Assembly (NCBI GenBank): GCA_023429135.1 | Contig: JAEYWD010000037.1 | Span: 13,124 to 77,123 of the forward strand | DNA from: Bacteroidota bacterium | GTDB taxonomy: Bacteria; Bacteroidota; Bacteroidia; Bacteroidales; JAAUTT01 | Reading direction: 5' to 3' | DNA length: 64,000 bases | In this document: in pieces, positions 45,321 to 53,750 of the stretch | How the letters are laid out: each line of letters opens with the position of its first letter | Position numbering within the stretch: the stretch's first letter is position 1 | Notes under the pieces: model-generated | The model's database searches: none | What the model saw: only the letters and a program-made list of their open reading frames with translations | Told to the model about the DNA's origin: nothing | Program-made: the position numbers and the translations under genes

Positions 45321-46151
45321 ATGAAAAAGTATTTGTTTGCTCTGCTGTTTGGATTATTATACCTTGGATGCCAACAGGAAGATGATCTCATTGATCCAGG
45401 TGCCCGGGTCGATGGACTGACCTTGTATTGGGATCATGAAGTTTTTGGAAAAGAGGGAAGAAGACTGAGATTTGAATTCTATGAAACCAAGGCATACAAA
45501 AATACTTTTGATTTAATTTTTGATTATACCATAAAAGGGAATGAAATTGTTATAATTCTGAAAAACAAGGTAGACAAAGGAGAATGCCCAAAATATCCTG
45601 GTTGGAGTGATTTGTGTATGCCGAAAGGTGGGATTTATATTCCCGAGAAGTTGTTAACAGAAGATCGCTATACATTTATAATCAAAACTTTTGATTTCGA
45701 AGTAAAATCAACCCTTTTAACCGATGAAGTTAAATATAACCTCGATATTCCTACACATGAGAAATTCACCTGTTCAATAAAAAATGTGTATCCAATTCCG
45801 GCGAATCTGTTGATGGGGTCGTTAGTATTTAGCGGAAAAGAAAATACTGTGGATGCTCTTTTATATATTGAAAAACTAGAAAAGATGGGATTAAAGGCTG
45901 TTACCCTACCCGATTTCCCATACAGACAACTGGATGTAGGTGAAAGTGGTAAACCAATTGAAACACATTGGGAACCTGACAATCACAGTTTACCTTTTCT
46001 CTATAAAATGGATATCAGCTTTCGAGAAATATTTGAAATATCCAAGGAACACTTCAGAAAATCAAACCTGAACATCTATTTATTCAGTAGCAATGGAGAT
46101 GAGGCTCGCCTAAGCAAATTAGACGGAGAAATGGTTATTTATGCTAAATAA
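45321..46151 (+). CDS. Predicted lipoprotein of unknown function
   Basis: The 276-residue protein has a lipobox (LYLGC, Cys 17) and a beta-rich mature part with a single central Cys pair (GECPKYPGWSDLC). I recognise no family. It begins 100 bases after the GH2 gene on the same strand. Its end overlaps the end of the convergent aminotransferase gene by 13 bases (46139-46151), so neither gene has room for a separate terminator. Confidence 0.72.
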   Translation: MKKYLFALLFGLLYLGCQQEDDLIDPGARVDGLTLYWDHEVFGKEGRRLRFEFYETKAYKNTFDLIFDYTIKGNEIVIILKNKVDKGECPKYPGWSDLCMPKGGIYIPEKLLTEDRYTFIIKTFDFEVKSTLLTDEVKYNLDIPTHEKFTCSIKNVYPIPANLLMGSLVFSGKENTVDALLYIEKLEKMGLKAVTLPDFPYRQLDVGESGKPIETHWEPDNHSLPFLYKMDISFREIFEISKEHFRKSNLNIYLFSSNGDEARLSKLDGEMVIYAK

Positions 46152-48115
46152 TTATCTATGGAATTAGTCCCATATACCCTTTCAGAAGCATTCCTTAGAT
46201 AATCATCCATTTGTTGCCTGAATTGCTGAGGCGATAAAATCCGGCTGGCGGTGCCTGTATTTTCCTTAGACTTAAGACTTATCTGGTGTAACACCTTAAT
46301 TAACCTGTCGATATCTTTTTGATCGTTTTGCAGGCCAAGACTCACCCGGGTAACGCCTGGAGGTGTCAGTTTCGGAAACAGGCGGAAAATCTGATGCTGA
46401 AAACCTTCCAGAAACGGACTTATATGAAGCAATTGTTTTACGATGATGTGAGCACAATGGCATCCGTAACGCACTCCAATTCCGCCGTGTTCAGCTAATT
46501 TACGTGCCAGTTGGTTTGCCATATGATCTTTCAGATTAAAAACGACTACGCTTCCTTTCTGGGCGATTCGCGGAGAATTTTCATCTGTGATCCCATATAT
46601 TTCCAGTCCTTGTATTTGTTTCATGCCACTCAGCAAAAAATGAGTGAGTTTTTGTTCTTCCTCCTGGATGGTATCCATGCCAATTTTTTGTAATAGCACC
46701 AATGCCTTGCCCAAAGCCGCTATGCCTCCGATGTTTTCTTCGCCTGACGACCGGATAAGCTTCATTTCCTCAACTGAAAAGGAAAGTGATCCCTTACGGA
46801 CCATCAGAACACCTGTACCAAAAGGAGCATACATTTTATGAGCAGAGAAAACGAAGTAATCTGTTTTACACTTTTCCATAGCCACTTTTCTGTGAGCCAC
46901 CAATTGTGCCGCATCTACCAACAAACGGGCGCCATATCGGTGAGCTGTTTCGCCAATTTTTTCCAGATTGTTGTAAACACCCAGTACATTCGAAGCTCCG
47001 CTGACAGCTACCAGAATAATGCGCTTTTTACCGTATTTCTTTTTTTGATTGTAATCGCTTAATAAAGTTTCCAGCTCCTGTAAATCTAAAAATCCCTCAG
47101 CATCCACAGGTAAGCGTATGAGGGATACTCCCTGAATTGAGCGCCAGGGTAGTTCGTTCGAATTGTGCTCTAGCATGGTGTTCAGAACAACTGGTTCCAC
47201 ATCCTGGTGTTCTTCTTTGGTCAGGCTTTCTGCCACAAGATTAATGGCTTCTGTGGTATTGGATGTAAACACCGTCTCGTAAATTTCGGGGGAAGCACCC
47301 AGGAAGTCGGAGCACAACGATTTTACCTGCTGAATGATGTTCTTTTTAACAGGTTCGGGCTGAAGCCATGCTTTATGAACAGCCTGCCATACCGGTTCAA
47401 AGGTGGGTGTACTTGCTCCGTTATCAAGGTTGACAAAAGTCTGGATACCTTCCGTTGTAGGTACCTGCAGGCCATCTCCGATAAGAGTTTTCTTCAGTTT
47501 GTGCAACAGTTCTTTGCCCTGGAAATTTTCAAGCTCATCCTGGAAAAGTATTTCATTAGCCGAAAGTGGCTCCCCGGAGGGTAACTCAAATTTTTTAACT
47601 CCCGATTCCTTTAATATTAAGAGTGCTTTTGCAAAGGCAATTATGTTGACAATGGCAGGAGTGCCGGCTTCCAATCTATCGGGCATTTTACCCCATATGA
47701 CCCATTCGCGTGATATGAGTTTAGCCGTTCCTCCGCCCGTTTGAAAAGGAATACCGCCTGGTAATGCTTTATGCCTGATAGCTAAAGCCGTAACTCCCAG
47801 GGGTAAACCAATTCCCTCAGCGGAAATACTGCTGAAAGCTGATGGATTGAGTGTTTTCGTAAGCATTTGAGCTCTTCGGGAAGTACAAAAGACAACTACA
47901 TAATTGCCGGTACGCAATCCAAGGTAATCAAGTACAATGTTGCGGGCCTGTTCGAACAACCGGGTGGTTACCATTGAATGGTGTCCGCTTCCGCGATGTA
48001 CGTTCGAATAGGTTTTAAGAACCTCATAAATGCTGCGCTTGAGTTCGGTGTAAGCCTCGGAGACATTTTCTCTGACTTCCGTTTTTTGATATAGAGTGGT
48101 AATGGTTGTGTCCAT
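46139..48115 (-). CDS. Double class V aminotransferase / cysteine desulfurase-like protein
   Basis: A 658-residue product has an N-terminal third (about 20-240) that looks like a truncated class V aminotransferase fold (YSNVHRGSGHHSMVTT, then AGTPAIVNIIAFAKAL). A complete one follows (about 255-650). The second copy has the start FVNLDNGASTP, the PLP Asp in LLVDAAQLVAHR, the Schiff-base Lys in SAHKMYAPFGTG and a cysteine loop GVRYGCHCAH like that of SufS/Csd enzymes. Function as a desulfurase or lyase is possible but not established. I use ATG 48115, because an in-frame GTG at 48145 lies inside the -7 promoter box. A perfect palindrome just upstream suggests tight control. Confidence 0.82.
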   Translation of the reverse strand: MDTTITTLYQKTEVRENVSEAYTELKRSIYEVLKTYSNVHRGSGHHSMVTTRLFEQARNIVLDYLGLRTGNYVVVFCTSRRAQMLTKTLNPSAFSSISAEGIGLPLGVTALAIRHKALPGGIPFQTGGGTAKLISREWVIWGKMPDRLEAGTPAIVNIIAFAKALLILKESGVKKFELPSGEPLSANEILFQDELENFQGKELLHKLKKTLIGDGLQVPTTEGIQTFVNLDNGASTPTFEPVWQAVHKAWLQPEPVKKNIIQQVKSLCSDFLGASPEIYETVFTSNTTEAINLVAESLTKEEHQDVEPVVLNTMLEHNSNELPWRSIQGVSLIRLPVDAEGFLDLQELETLLSDYNQKKKYGKKRIILVAVSGASNVLGVYNNLEKIGETAHRYGARLLVDAAQLVAHRKVAMEKCKTDYFVFSAHKMYAPFGTGVLMVRKGSLSFSVEEMKLIRSSGEENIGGIAALGKALVLLQKIGMDTIQEEEQKLTHFLLSGMKQIQGLEIYGITDENSPRIAQKGSVVVFNLKDHMANQLARKLAEHGGIGVRYGCHCAHIIVKQLLHISPFLEGFQHQIFRLFPKLTPPGVTRVSLGLQNDQKDIDRLIKVLHQISLKSKENTGTASRILSPQQFRQQMDDYLRNASERVYGTNSIDNYLA

Positions 48116-48144
48116 AGTGCTTTTTATGTATGTAATTTCAGACA

Positions 48145-48152
48145 CAAAGATA
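48145..48152 (-). promoter_or_regulatory. -7 box (TATCTTTG) of the aminotransferase gene
   Basis: On the minus strand TATCTTTG matches TAnnTTTG exactly, 30 bases before ATG 48115. This rules out the GTG at 48145 as the start. Confidence 0.6.
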
Positions 48153-48166
48153 AATATAATTTACAC

Positions 48167-48188
48167 TATGTAAAATATATTTTACATA
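48167..48188. promoter_or_regulatory. 22-base perfect palindrome, probable operator
   Basis: Half-site TATGTAAAATA is followed directly by its exact complement, with no spacer. It lies 15-36 bases upstream of the -7 box of the aminotransferase gene, where a bound repressor would cover the -33 region. The regulator is not adjacent. A single ATGTAAAA half-site also occurs upstream of the ArsR-like gene at 51956. Confidence 0.65.
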
Positions 48189-48639
48189 CATTTTATTAAA
48201 ATTTTACTTCTTCGTTACACGACTAAACGAATTCGGGCGCTAACTGCTGAGTTTGAGATGACTTAAATTCAAGGAATACAATGGATAATAAAAGCAGAAT
48301 GAATGGAACAGACAGCCAACATCCTATCAGACTCAGAATGGGCAACGGAATCTATAAAGCAATAGTTTGAAAATATTGTCTATCTTGTTTTCACTACCGA
48401 ACCGTTTACCGTGCCAATATAAATAAGTTTCGTTTGGATAATACCTAAAAATTACAGTACACTGCGATTAGCTCAGTGTACCGTAAAATAAATACATTGA
48501 ATTAGGCTCTTAAGAAATGGTTTTGTCCACAGTCCTCAGACGACAGCTAACAGCCAGGCATGTTAAAAAAGACATGTATTGGCTATCCGCTGTTATGCCT
48601 ATTAACTAAACGCCTGCTTCAATAAATATAATCTGCAGG
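48189..48639. other. Intergenic region with inverted repeats, no gene
   Basis: This gap of about 450 bases contains an inverted repeat TTACAGTACACTG / CAGTGTACCGTAA (48452-48487, one mismatch) and copy 2 of the GGACTGTGGAC-type repeat (48525-48546, reversed). No reading frame of conviction was found. Confidence 0.5.
48525..48546 (-). repeat. GGACTGTGGAC-type intergenic repeat, copy 2
   Basis: This is the exact reverse complement of the 22-base block at 37456-37477. The similarity continues weakly into a TTAGC/GGC motif beyond it. Confidence 0.6.
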
Positions 48640-50142
48640 TCATTTCCTCATTTTCCCCACCAACGGTGTCTGCTTTGTGGGACCAAAATTGGCATTCAAT
48701 TCCCGCTCCATTTTAAATTTTTCATCTTTAAAGGAGATTTTTGCCATGTATCCATGTGGGGTTTCGTCCATGTACATCATGAGTTGAAGCGTATCGCCTT
48801 CAGTCCATCCCGCTGAGGTAGCCACCGAATGTTTTCCCCGTTGCGGGAATACATAATTTCCTTCTTTATACTCTCCAAAGCCGATGGGCAAACTGTAGGT
48901 GCTGTCGGCCCCGGTGAAGGTCATCGAGGGCTGGTTTCCTGACAGTTTAAAAGAAATGGTTTTCAGTCCCCAGTCATTTTCTTCCAGGGTATAATTCACG
49001 CCTGAGATTTTTTCAACTATCGCAGCACTTTTTTCACCTTTTACAGGGTTGAGTTTTAGACTGGCAGTTTTTTCCTGAAGTGCCTTATAAGCAATATCGT
49101 TGGCTTTAAGCGGTTCGTCCTTAATTGCAGGTAGCAGATATTTCCATACCAGGTTCATAATAGCTCCCATGTCTCTTGTGCCGGAGGTGATTGCAAGTAC
49201 GGCTTCCTGTTTCGGGAAAACAATGCAATATTGTCCGAATGCTCCATCTCCACGGTAAAGTCCGTGCCGGCACATCCAGAACTGGTAGCCATAACCTTGT
49301 TCCCAGTCGCTCTCGGGATTGCTGCCATTGGAAGTCTGGAAAGAGGTGGCTTCTTCCACCCAGGCTTCGGGTATGAGTTGTTTGCCTTCCCATTTGCCTT
49401 TTTGCAGATACAATTGTCCGAAACGGGCAATGTCCTCTGTTCTGATGTTCAGTCCCCATCCACCAAAGTCGATGCCCTGAGGGTTCTTTTCCCATTTGAA
49501 GTTTTCAATTCCAAGGGGTTTGAAAATGCGGGGAGTGAGGTATTCGGAAAGCGTTTGTTTGGTTACCTTCTGGATAATGGCCGAGAGCATAAAAGTCGCC
49601 ATGCTGTTATAAACAAAGTGGGTTCCTGGTTTATGCTCCACCTGGGCAGATAAAAAGCCTTTTACCCAGCTTTCGGTATTCTGAGTGGTGGCGGCCGAAG
49701 GTTCCTGGTTGTGTCCGCTGTTCATTTTCAGCAGGTCGCGAATGCGCATCGATTTGAGATTTTCCGAAGGATTCGCCGGGGTTTCGTCTGGAAAGAATTT
49801 GATTACCGGATCGTTGACGGATAAAAGACCTTCGGCCTGCGCTATACCTATGGCTGTGGAGGTAAAGCTTTTACTAAGCGAATACAACGTGTGACGGCTT
49901 TCCTTATCGTAAGGATGCCACCATCCTTTTGCCACTTGTTTGCCATGGCGCAGCAGTACAAAACTGTGTAAATCGTTGGGACGTTCACGTTCAACTGCTT
50001 CAATAAAATCGAGAATGGCTTGCGAAGAGATACCCTGTGATTCGGGTGTTTCCCCTTGCCAGGATGCTTTTTCTGTCGAAGGGTTACAACTCATTCCAAG
50101 GAAAATTGATAGCATTAAAAAAGAATGATATAAATACTTCAT
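48640..50142 (-). CDS. Serine hydrolase (class C beta-lactamase/penicillin-binding fold), lipoprotein
   Basis: The 500-residue lipoprotein (lipobox LGMSC, Cys 19) has a beta-lactamase-related domain (about 35-345) and a C-terminal beta domain (about 375-490). Catalytic motifs are SLSK (nucleophile Ser 88, Lys 91) and a YNS tyrosine motif (VYNSMAT, about 178); a C-terminal H/K-x-G-type strand is less clear. Members of this group are mostly esterases or D-amino-peptidases rather than antibiotic-resistance enzymes. The location is the periplasm or outer membrane. It is a single gene with no ampR-like regulator. Confidence 0.88.
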   Translation of the reverse strand: MKYLYHSFLMLSIFLGMSCNPSTEKASWQGETPESQGISSQAILDFIEAVERERPNDLHSFVLLRHGKQVAKGWWHPYDKESRHTLYSLSKSFTSTAIGIAQAEGLLSVNDPVIKFFPDETPANPSENLKSMRIRDLLKMNSGHNQEPSAATTQNTESWVKGFLSAQVEHKPGTHFVYNSMATFMLSAIIQKVTKQTLSEYLTPRIFKPLGIENFKWEKNPQGIDFGGWGLNIRTEDIARFGQLYLQKGKWEGKQLIPEAWVEEATSFQTSNGSNPESDWEQGYGYQFWMCRHGLYRGDGAFGQYCIVFPKQEAVLAITSGTRDMGAIMNLVWKYLLPAIKDEPLKANDIAYKALQEKTASLKLNPVKGEKSAAIVEKISGVNYTLEENDWGLKTISFKLSGNQPSMTFTGADSTYSLPIGFGEYKEGNYVFPQRGKHSVATSAGWTEGDTLQLMMYMDETPHGYMAKISFKDEKFKMERELNANFGPTKQTPLVGKMRK

Positions 50143-50230
50143 GGGTGGTTAAATTAGTGATATGTGAATATAATAAAAGTCGTAAGTATCAAGTCGTAAG
50201 TAATAAGAAAATACAAGAATTCAGAAGACC

Positions 50231-50719
50231 TCACACCTGGGCAAAAAGTATCATGTAATTATGTCCCTTTTCTTTGGCGCATTTAGGACAAAAGGCATAA
50301 TGCACAAAGTAATCTTTGGCCGTTTGACCTTTTTCTTTCAGGTATAAATTCATTTGTTTGAGAAATTGTGGAACCGCATTATAAGGTCCGTCGAATACAC
50401 CGGCTTCAAATGTTCCTGAAAGCTTTGTATTATTTGCCCCGTCCAGTTTTTTTGTAACGGCATAGTAAATTTCGGATTTAAATGCCGAAGGGTCACGAAA
50501 CATAATTAACGCATCGGTTTTATCGGGGATAGTGGCCTCGGCTTTTACAGCCATTTCGTGCATTTTCGTTATTTTCTTCCCAATGGTAGGAGGGAAGGGA
50601 ATATGAAAAAGCGTAGGTATGGTTTCTTTAATGAAAAGTTTATCTTTCCAGTTAAAGGTTTTTTTGTCCCATTTCTGAACGTCAAATTTAGGACAGCATT
50701 CCTGATCCTGATTTTCCAT
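50231..50719 (-). CDS. Conserved small protein with CPKC motif (often labelled hydrolase)
   Basis: The 162-residue cytoplasmic protein begins with paired cysteines in an acidic head (QECCPKFD) and has the blocks WKDKLFIKETIPT and FEAGVFDGPYNAVPQF. It ends with a CPKCAKEKGHNYMILFAQ block. I recall relatives in Bacteroidota and Firmicutes that share both cysteine pairs and are loosely annotated as hydrolases; no catalytic triad is seen. The four cysteines could bind zinc. It stands alone between the serine hydrolase and an orphan T9SS fragment. Confidence 0.75.
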   Translation of the reverse strand: MENQDQECCPKFDVQKWDKKTFNWKDKLFIKETIPTLFHIPFPPTIGKKITKMHEMAVKAEATIPDKTDALIMFRDPSAFKSEIYYAVTKKLDGANNTKLSGTFEAGVFDGPYNAVPQFLKQMNLYLKEKGQTAKDYFVHYAFCPKCAKEKGHNYMILFAQV

Positions 50720-50868
50720 GGCAAATAAATTTGTGAATTTTTAAAGGTATGTTAGAATTCAGGTTTTGTTTAAAAGTTAATCTTTTAAAGTTGAAGCAAT
50801 TTATTATTTTCTGCAAAGAAAGTCAATAGAATCAGCGAATTTAGGATGGACATAATCAAAGTAGGTAA

Positions 50869-51114
50869 ATGTTATTGACTTTTAGCTTTTTAATGCATAA
50901 AGCAACTATTATCTTTAACCAAGATAGAAATAGGGACATAGTGTTTAGTCTATATAATTTTTTGGGTCAAAAACTTCAGGAAAAACTTTTAGACAACTGC
51001 AATTCAGGATGGAATACTTTCCCCTTAGATGTGTCAGGATACAAACCTGGGTCGTATTACTTTACTCTTCGTTCAAATGATATTAAAGTTACCAGAAAAA
51101 TTATGGTCGAATAA
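50869..51114 (+). pseudogene. Orphan type A T9SS sorting domain fragment
   Basis: The 81-residue frame is almost entirely a type A Por secretion C-terminal domain: a beta sandwich with VFSLYNFLGQKL, then GWNTFPLDVSGYKPGSYYF and the basic end KVTRKIMVE. There is no signal peptide and no cargo domain, and the upstream frame is closed by stops within a few codons. It is most likely the tail of a decayed secreted protein, since a T9SS CTD without a signal peptide cannot reach the periplasm. Confidence 0.7.
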
Positions 51115-51133
51115 GAGAAAGAGATTTGGCTCT

Positions 51134-51532
51134 TTAACCGTTGTGCCACTTTTTCATCCAGCGGTCCGATATCTTTTGGGCTTCGGGATAATTATCCACC
51201 ACCACAATTAATTGGTTCGAATGGTCGCTGTACTGAGTAAGTATGTTGACACCGGCATTAGCCAACTCCCGGCAAAACATGCCCAATTGTCCGGGTACAT
51301 CCTGTCGTAGCTTTTGAATTATTACATCGTTAATTTTTATAACGCTGATGCCTGCTATGGCTAACACTTCTTTTGCCCTGTCGGCTTCTTCAACTAAAAA
51401 ATGAGCAATGGAGTGATTTCCGATATTAAAAACGCCACCTCCTTCGAGGCTTATTTTATGTGCTCCTAAGGTCTCGCCCAGGAGGGCCAGTGTGCCGACT
51501 TTGTTTTCGAGAATGATTTCCAGATCTTTCAT
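51134..51532 (-). CDS. Tandem ACT-domain protein
   Basis: This protein of about 132 residues is made of two ACT domains (about 1-65 and 68-130), with the small-residue loops NKVGTLALLGETLG and PGQLGMFCRELANAG that bind amino-acid ligands. It has no catalytic domain and so probably acts as a ligand-binding regulator. ATG 51532 is preferred to a TTG at 51541 that abuts the upstream stop. It follows the monooxygenase gene by only nine bases and must be translated with it. The convergent T9SS fragment ends 19 bases away. Confidence 0.85.
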   Translation of the reverse strand: MKDLEIILENKVGTLALLGETLGAHKISLEGGGVFNIGNHSIAHFLVEEADRAKEVLAIAGISVIKINDVIIQKLRQDVPGQLGMFCRELANAGVNILTQYSDHSNQLIVVVDNYPEAQKISDRWMKKWHNG

Positions 51533-51541
51533 ATGGTGCAA

Positions 51542-51886
51542 TTATTGGTGAATTTCTTTACTGTCGGCAGGGGCCTGCGCTCTGTCAGTCTTCCCGTAAT
51601 CGCGTTGAACAATGGCTACCCGTAGGCGGTAATCGGCAAAGACTGAGGTTCTGCCTTTCTTTTGAGCCATCCGGTGCAATTCAACATTTCGCCATTGCAG
51701 TATGCTTTCTTCGTCTTTCCAGAACGATAACGACAACACTTTTTCCGGGTTAGTAATACTCTGAAATCTTTCAATAGAAATGAAACCTTCAATTTTACTT
51801 AGTTCGGTGCGTAACCCGGCGGCAATATCGAGGTACTCATCCCATTTTCCCACAGCGGGATATGCTTCAAATATAACGGCTACCAT
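51542..51886 (-). CDS. Antibiotic biosynthesis monooxygenase (ABM) domain protein
   Basis: The 114-residue protein has the ABM dimeric ferredoxin-like fold: VAVIFEAYPAVGKWDEYLDIA at the start, IEGFISIERFQS, then VLSLSFWKDEESILQWRN and an HRMAQKKGR helix. These proteins act on quinones or other small aromatics, or bind haem-like ligands. The gene is divergent from an ArsR-type regulator 69 bases away and is followed by the ACT protein, a common regulator-plus-ABM arrangement. Confidence 0.87.
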   Translation of the reverse strand: MVAVIFEAYPAVGKWDEYLDIAAGLRTELSKIEGFISIERFQSITNPEKVLSLSFWKDEESILQWRNVELHRMAQKKGRTSVFADYRLRVAIVQRDYGKTDRAQAPADSKEIHQ

Positions 51887-51955
51887 CTTTTAAGTTTTTA
51901 TGTTTGGGCAAATTTAGGGCAATGCTTACTTTTACATTTCATTTTATATTGAAGT

Positions 51956-52642
51956 ATGGATGACGAAGAAAAATTTATTTTAATTTCTACTTTGATATGT
52001 GAGCCGGCCAGGGCCAGGATGCTTTGGAATTTGCTCGACGGACGTGCGTATACTGCTGGCGAACTAGCCATAGCTGCCGATGTTTCGGCTACTTCGGCAA
52101 GTAATCATTTAACAAAGTTGCTCGACGCTAAAATTGTTAAGGTCGAAATTCAGGGCCGGCACCGGTATTTTTCGTTCGCAACTCCCGAGGTTGCCTATGT
52201 TATTGAAGCGTTAGCCAACCTGGCAAATGATAAACAGGTAAAGTCCGGCAAGCCAATTGTAACCAGGGGTGTAAAGTATTGCAGAACCTGTTACGATCAT
52301 CTTGCAGGATATGTAGGTGTTACCATCGCCGAAGCCATGGAATTGAAAGGCTATCTTCAGAAATTTGAAAAGGAGTACCTTGTGACAGGGTCGGGGTGGG
52401 AGTGGTTCAGCCAATTCGGTATTTTACAGGAAGAGCTGACGGGCAAACGCCGCCCGCTTACCCGTCAATGTTTGGACTGGTCGGAACGGCGGCCGCATTT
52501 GGCAGGACTGCTTGGTTCGCTGTTTTTGAATAATGCAGTGGAACGACATTGGTTTAAACCAGTTCAATTTTCACGGGAAATGATTATTACCGCCAAAGGC
52601 AGCAAGGAACTTTATGAGCTGTTAGGAGTGAGGTTACATTGA
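51956..52642 (+). CDS. ArsR-family winged-helix regulator with C-terminal extension
   Basis: The 228-residue protein has an ArsR/SmtB winged helix at the N-terminus (about 8-90; recognition helix region SATSASNHLTKLL). An extended C-terminal domain then has a CRTCYDHLAG motif (about 110-119) and VGVTIAEAMELKGYL. The two cysteines, spaced by two residues, suggest thiol or metal sensing. It is transcribed away from the ABM-ACT pair, over a 69-base shared promoter region that contains an ATGTAAAA half-site. The natural inference is autoregulation plus control of the ABM gene. Confidence 0.86.
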   Translation: MDDEEKFILISTLICEPARARMLWNLLDGRAYTAGELAIAADVSATSASNHLTKLLDAKIVKVEIQGRHRYFSFATPEVAYVIEALANLANDKQVKSGKPIVTRGVKYCRTCYDHLAGYVGVTIAEAMELKGYLQKFEKEYLVTGSGWEWFSQFGILQEELTGKRRPLTRQCLDWSERRPHLAGLLGSLFLNNAVERHWFKPVQFSREMIITAKGSKELYELLGVRLH

Positions 52643-52967
52643 TTCACCTGTTGTGATATGCTGTTGGTTAGTACCAACTGAATCTAAGCAATTTGTATCT
52701 TTCTATAAGCTACCCGATTGTGGCCGGTTATTTTAATATTGCAAGTTTTTTATTTTCGTGATTTCAGGGAAAAAACGATGTGATAGAGAATTTGGGTATA
52801 GGTGTTCATGAAATATAATGCGAATTAAGGGTCGAATAGATTGATCCCTTTGGTCGGTTCACACGGGGCTATTCACACTCGCCTGCTATCGGGCAGGTTC
52901 CACACCTACAGCGTAGTGAAATCATTCAAAAGTATATCAAAATCAATTATATAAATAATTCCAACTC
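52643..52967. other. Intergenic region with a GC-rich hairpin block
   Basis: No gene was found. About 52840-52925 is unlike its AT-rich surroundings and contains CCTGC/GCAGG stems (near 52881-52898), TTCACACGGGG and TTCCACACC motifs, suggesting a fragment of a structured or mobile sequence. It marks the left border of the accessory region. Confidence 0.4.
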
Positions 52968-53618
52968 TTAATTCGCATTTTTAAGTATTTTCGATTTGAT
53001 ATCCAATAAAACATACCTAACTAAGTATGGATCAGATTGAGTAATTTTTTTAACATTTAATACATACTCATAACCTTCTTCAAAGTCAAACCCTTCAATC
53101 ACGGTGAGGGTCATCCAGTCATTTGTACCAGTCTTCTTGGTATGTAAAGCATTATAAATCTTTGGTGATTCATCATCTTCAAATTCGGTGGGATATTTGG
53201 GCATAAATTTGACAGTTTCAGATGATACAAAAAGTTCAATGTTTTCTTCACTATTTTCAGTAATAACTTTCTCTTTGGAAAGGAGTTCAATATAAACATA
53301 CTTAATCGAAGAAACGTCTTGAGGCGGCTCATGCATCCACACTTTTTTAGCTTTTAAGGTATATTTATATCCCCTTTCATAGTCAATATTGAGGTTTTCA
53401 AATATTATATCAACCAACATTTGTTTTTGATTATCATCATTGTCAGAAAAAATCAAAGGTTGAGTCCAAATATCACTCATTATACTTGCCCCATATCCAG
53501 TCTCAGGGTAAATTGTTATTTCAACGATTTTTTCTTTATCATTTTCATCGTCTTTGAGACAACTGGTGAAAATTAAGCTCAAAGCAATAAAGGCAATAAA
53601 TAGATGTAGTTTTCTCAT
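52968..53618 (-). CDS. Lipoprotein with two DUF4377-like domains
   Basis: From ATG 53618 the protein has about 216 residues, beginning with a signal peptide and lipobox (LIFTSC, Cys 19). I avoid the longer open frame, which would put 50 polar residues before the signal peptide. The mature part has two copies of a DUF4377-like unit. The first (about 60-115) contains IDYERGYKYTLKAKKVW and PPQDVSSIKYVYIELLS. The second (about 160-212) contains FDFEEGYEYVLNVKKI and VRYVLLDIKS. The usual Ala-Asp of PPADxSS is Gln-Asp in copy one and lost in copy two. The role is unknown. Confidence 0.78.
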   Translation of the reverse strand: MRKLHLFIAFIALSLIFTSCLKDDENDKEKIVEITIYPETGYGASIMSDIWTQPLIFSDNDDNQKQMLVDIIFENLNIDYERGYKYTLKAKKVWMHEPPQDVSSIKYVYIELLSKEKVITENSEENIELFVSSETVKFMPKYPTEFEDDESPKIYNALHTKKTGTNDWMTLTVIEGFDFEEGYEYVLNVKKITQSDPYLVRYVLLDIKSKILKNAN

Positions 53619-53750
53619 ATCGTTAAAAATTTTAGTTATCAATAAATCATAGATGTTAAAAATTCGAATTAGTTGCGTCTTTTGGTATAAAAGCTTTAGG
53701 GAACTCAAACCCAGAATTCCGGAAGCTGAATTACCCAACACACTGCAAAT

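Noticed and set aside
48640..50142. Antibiotic-resistance beta-lactamase
   Set aside because: The SxxK and YxS motifs only show the broad class C/esterase fold; the extra beta domain and absence of an ampR-like regulator argue for a general serine hydrolase.
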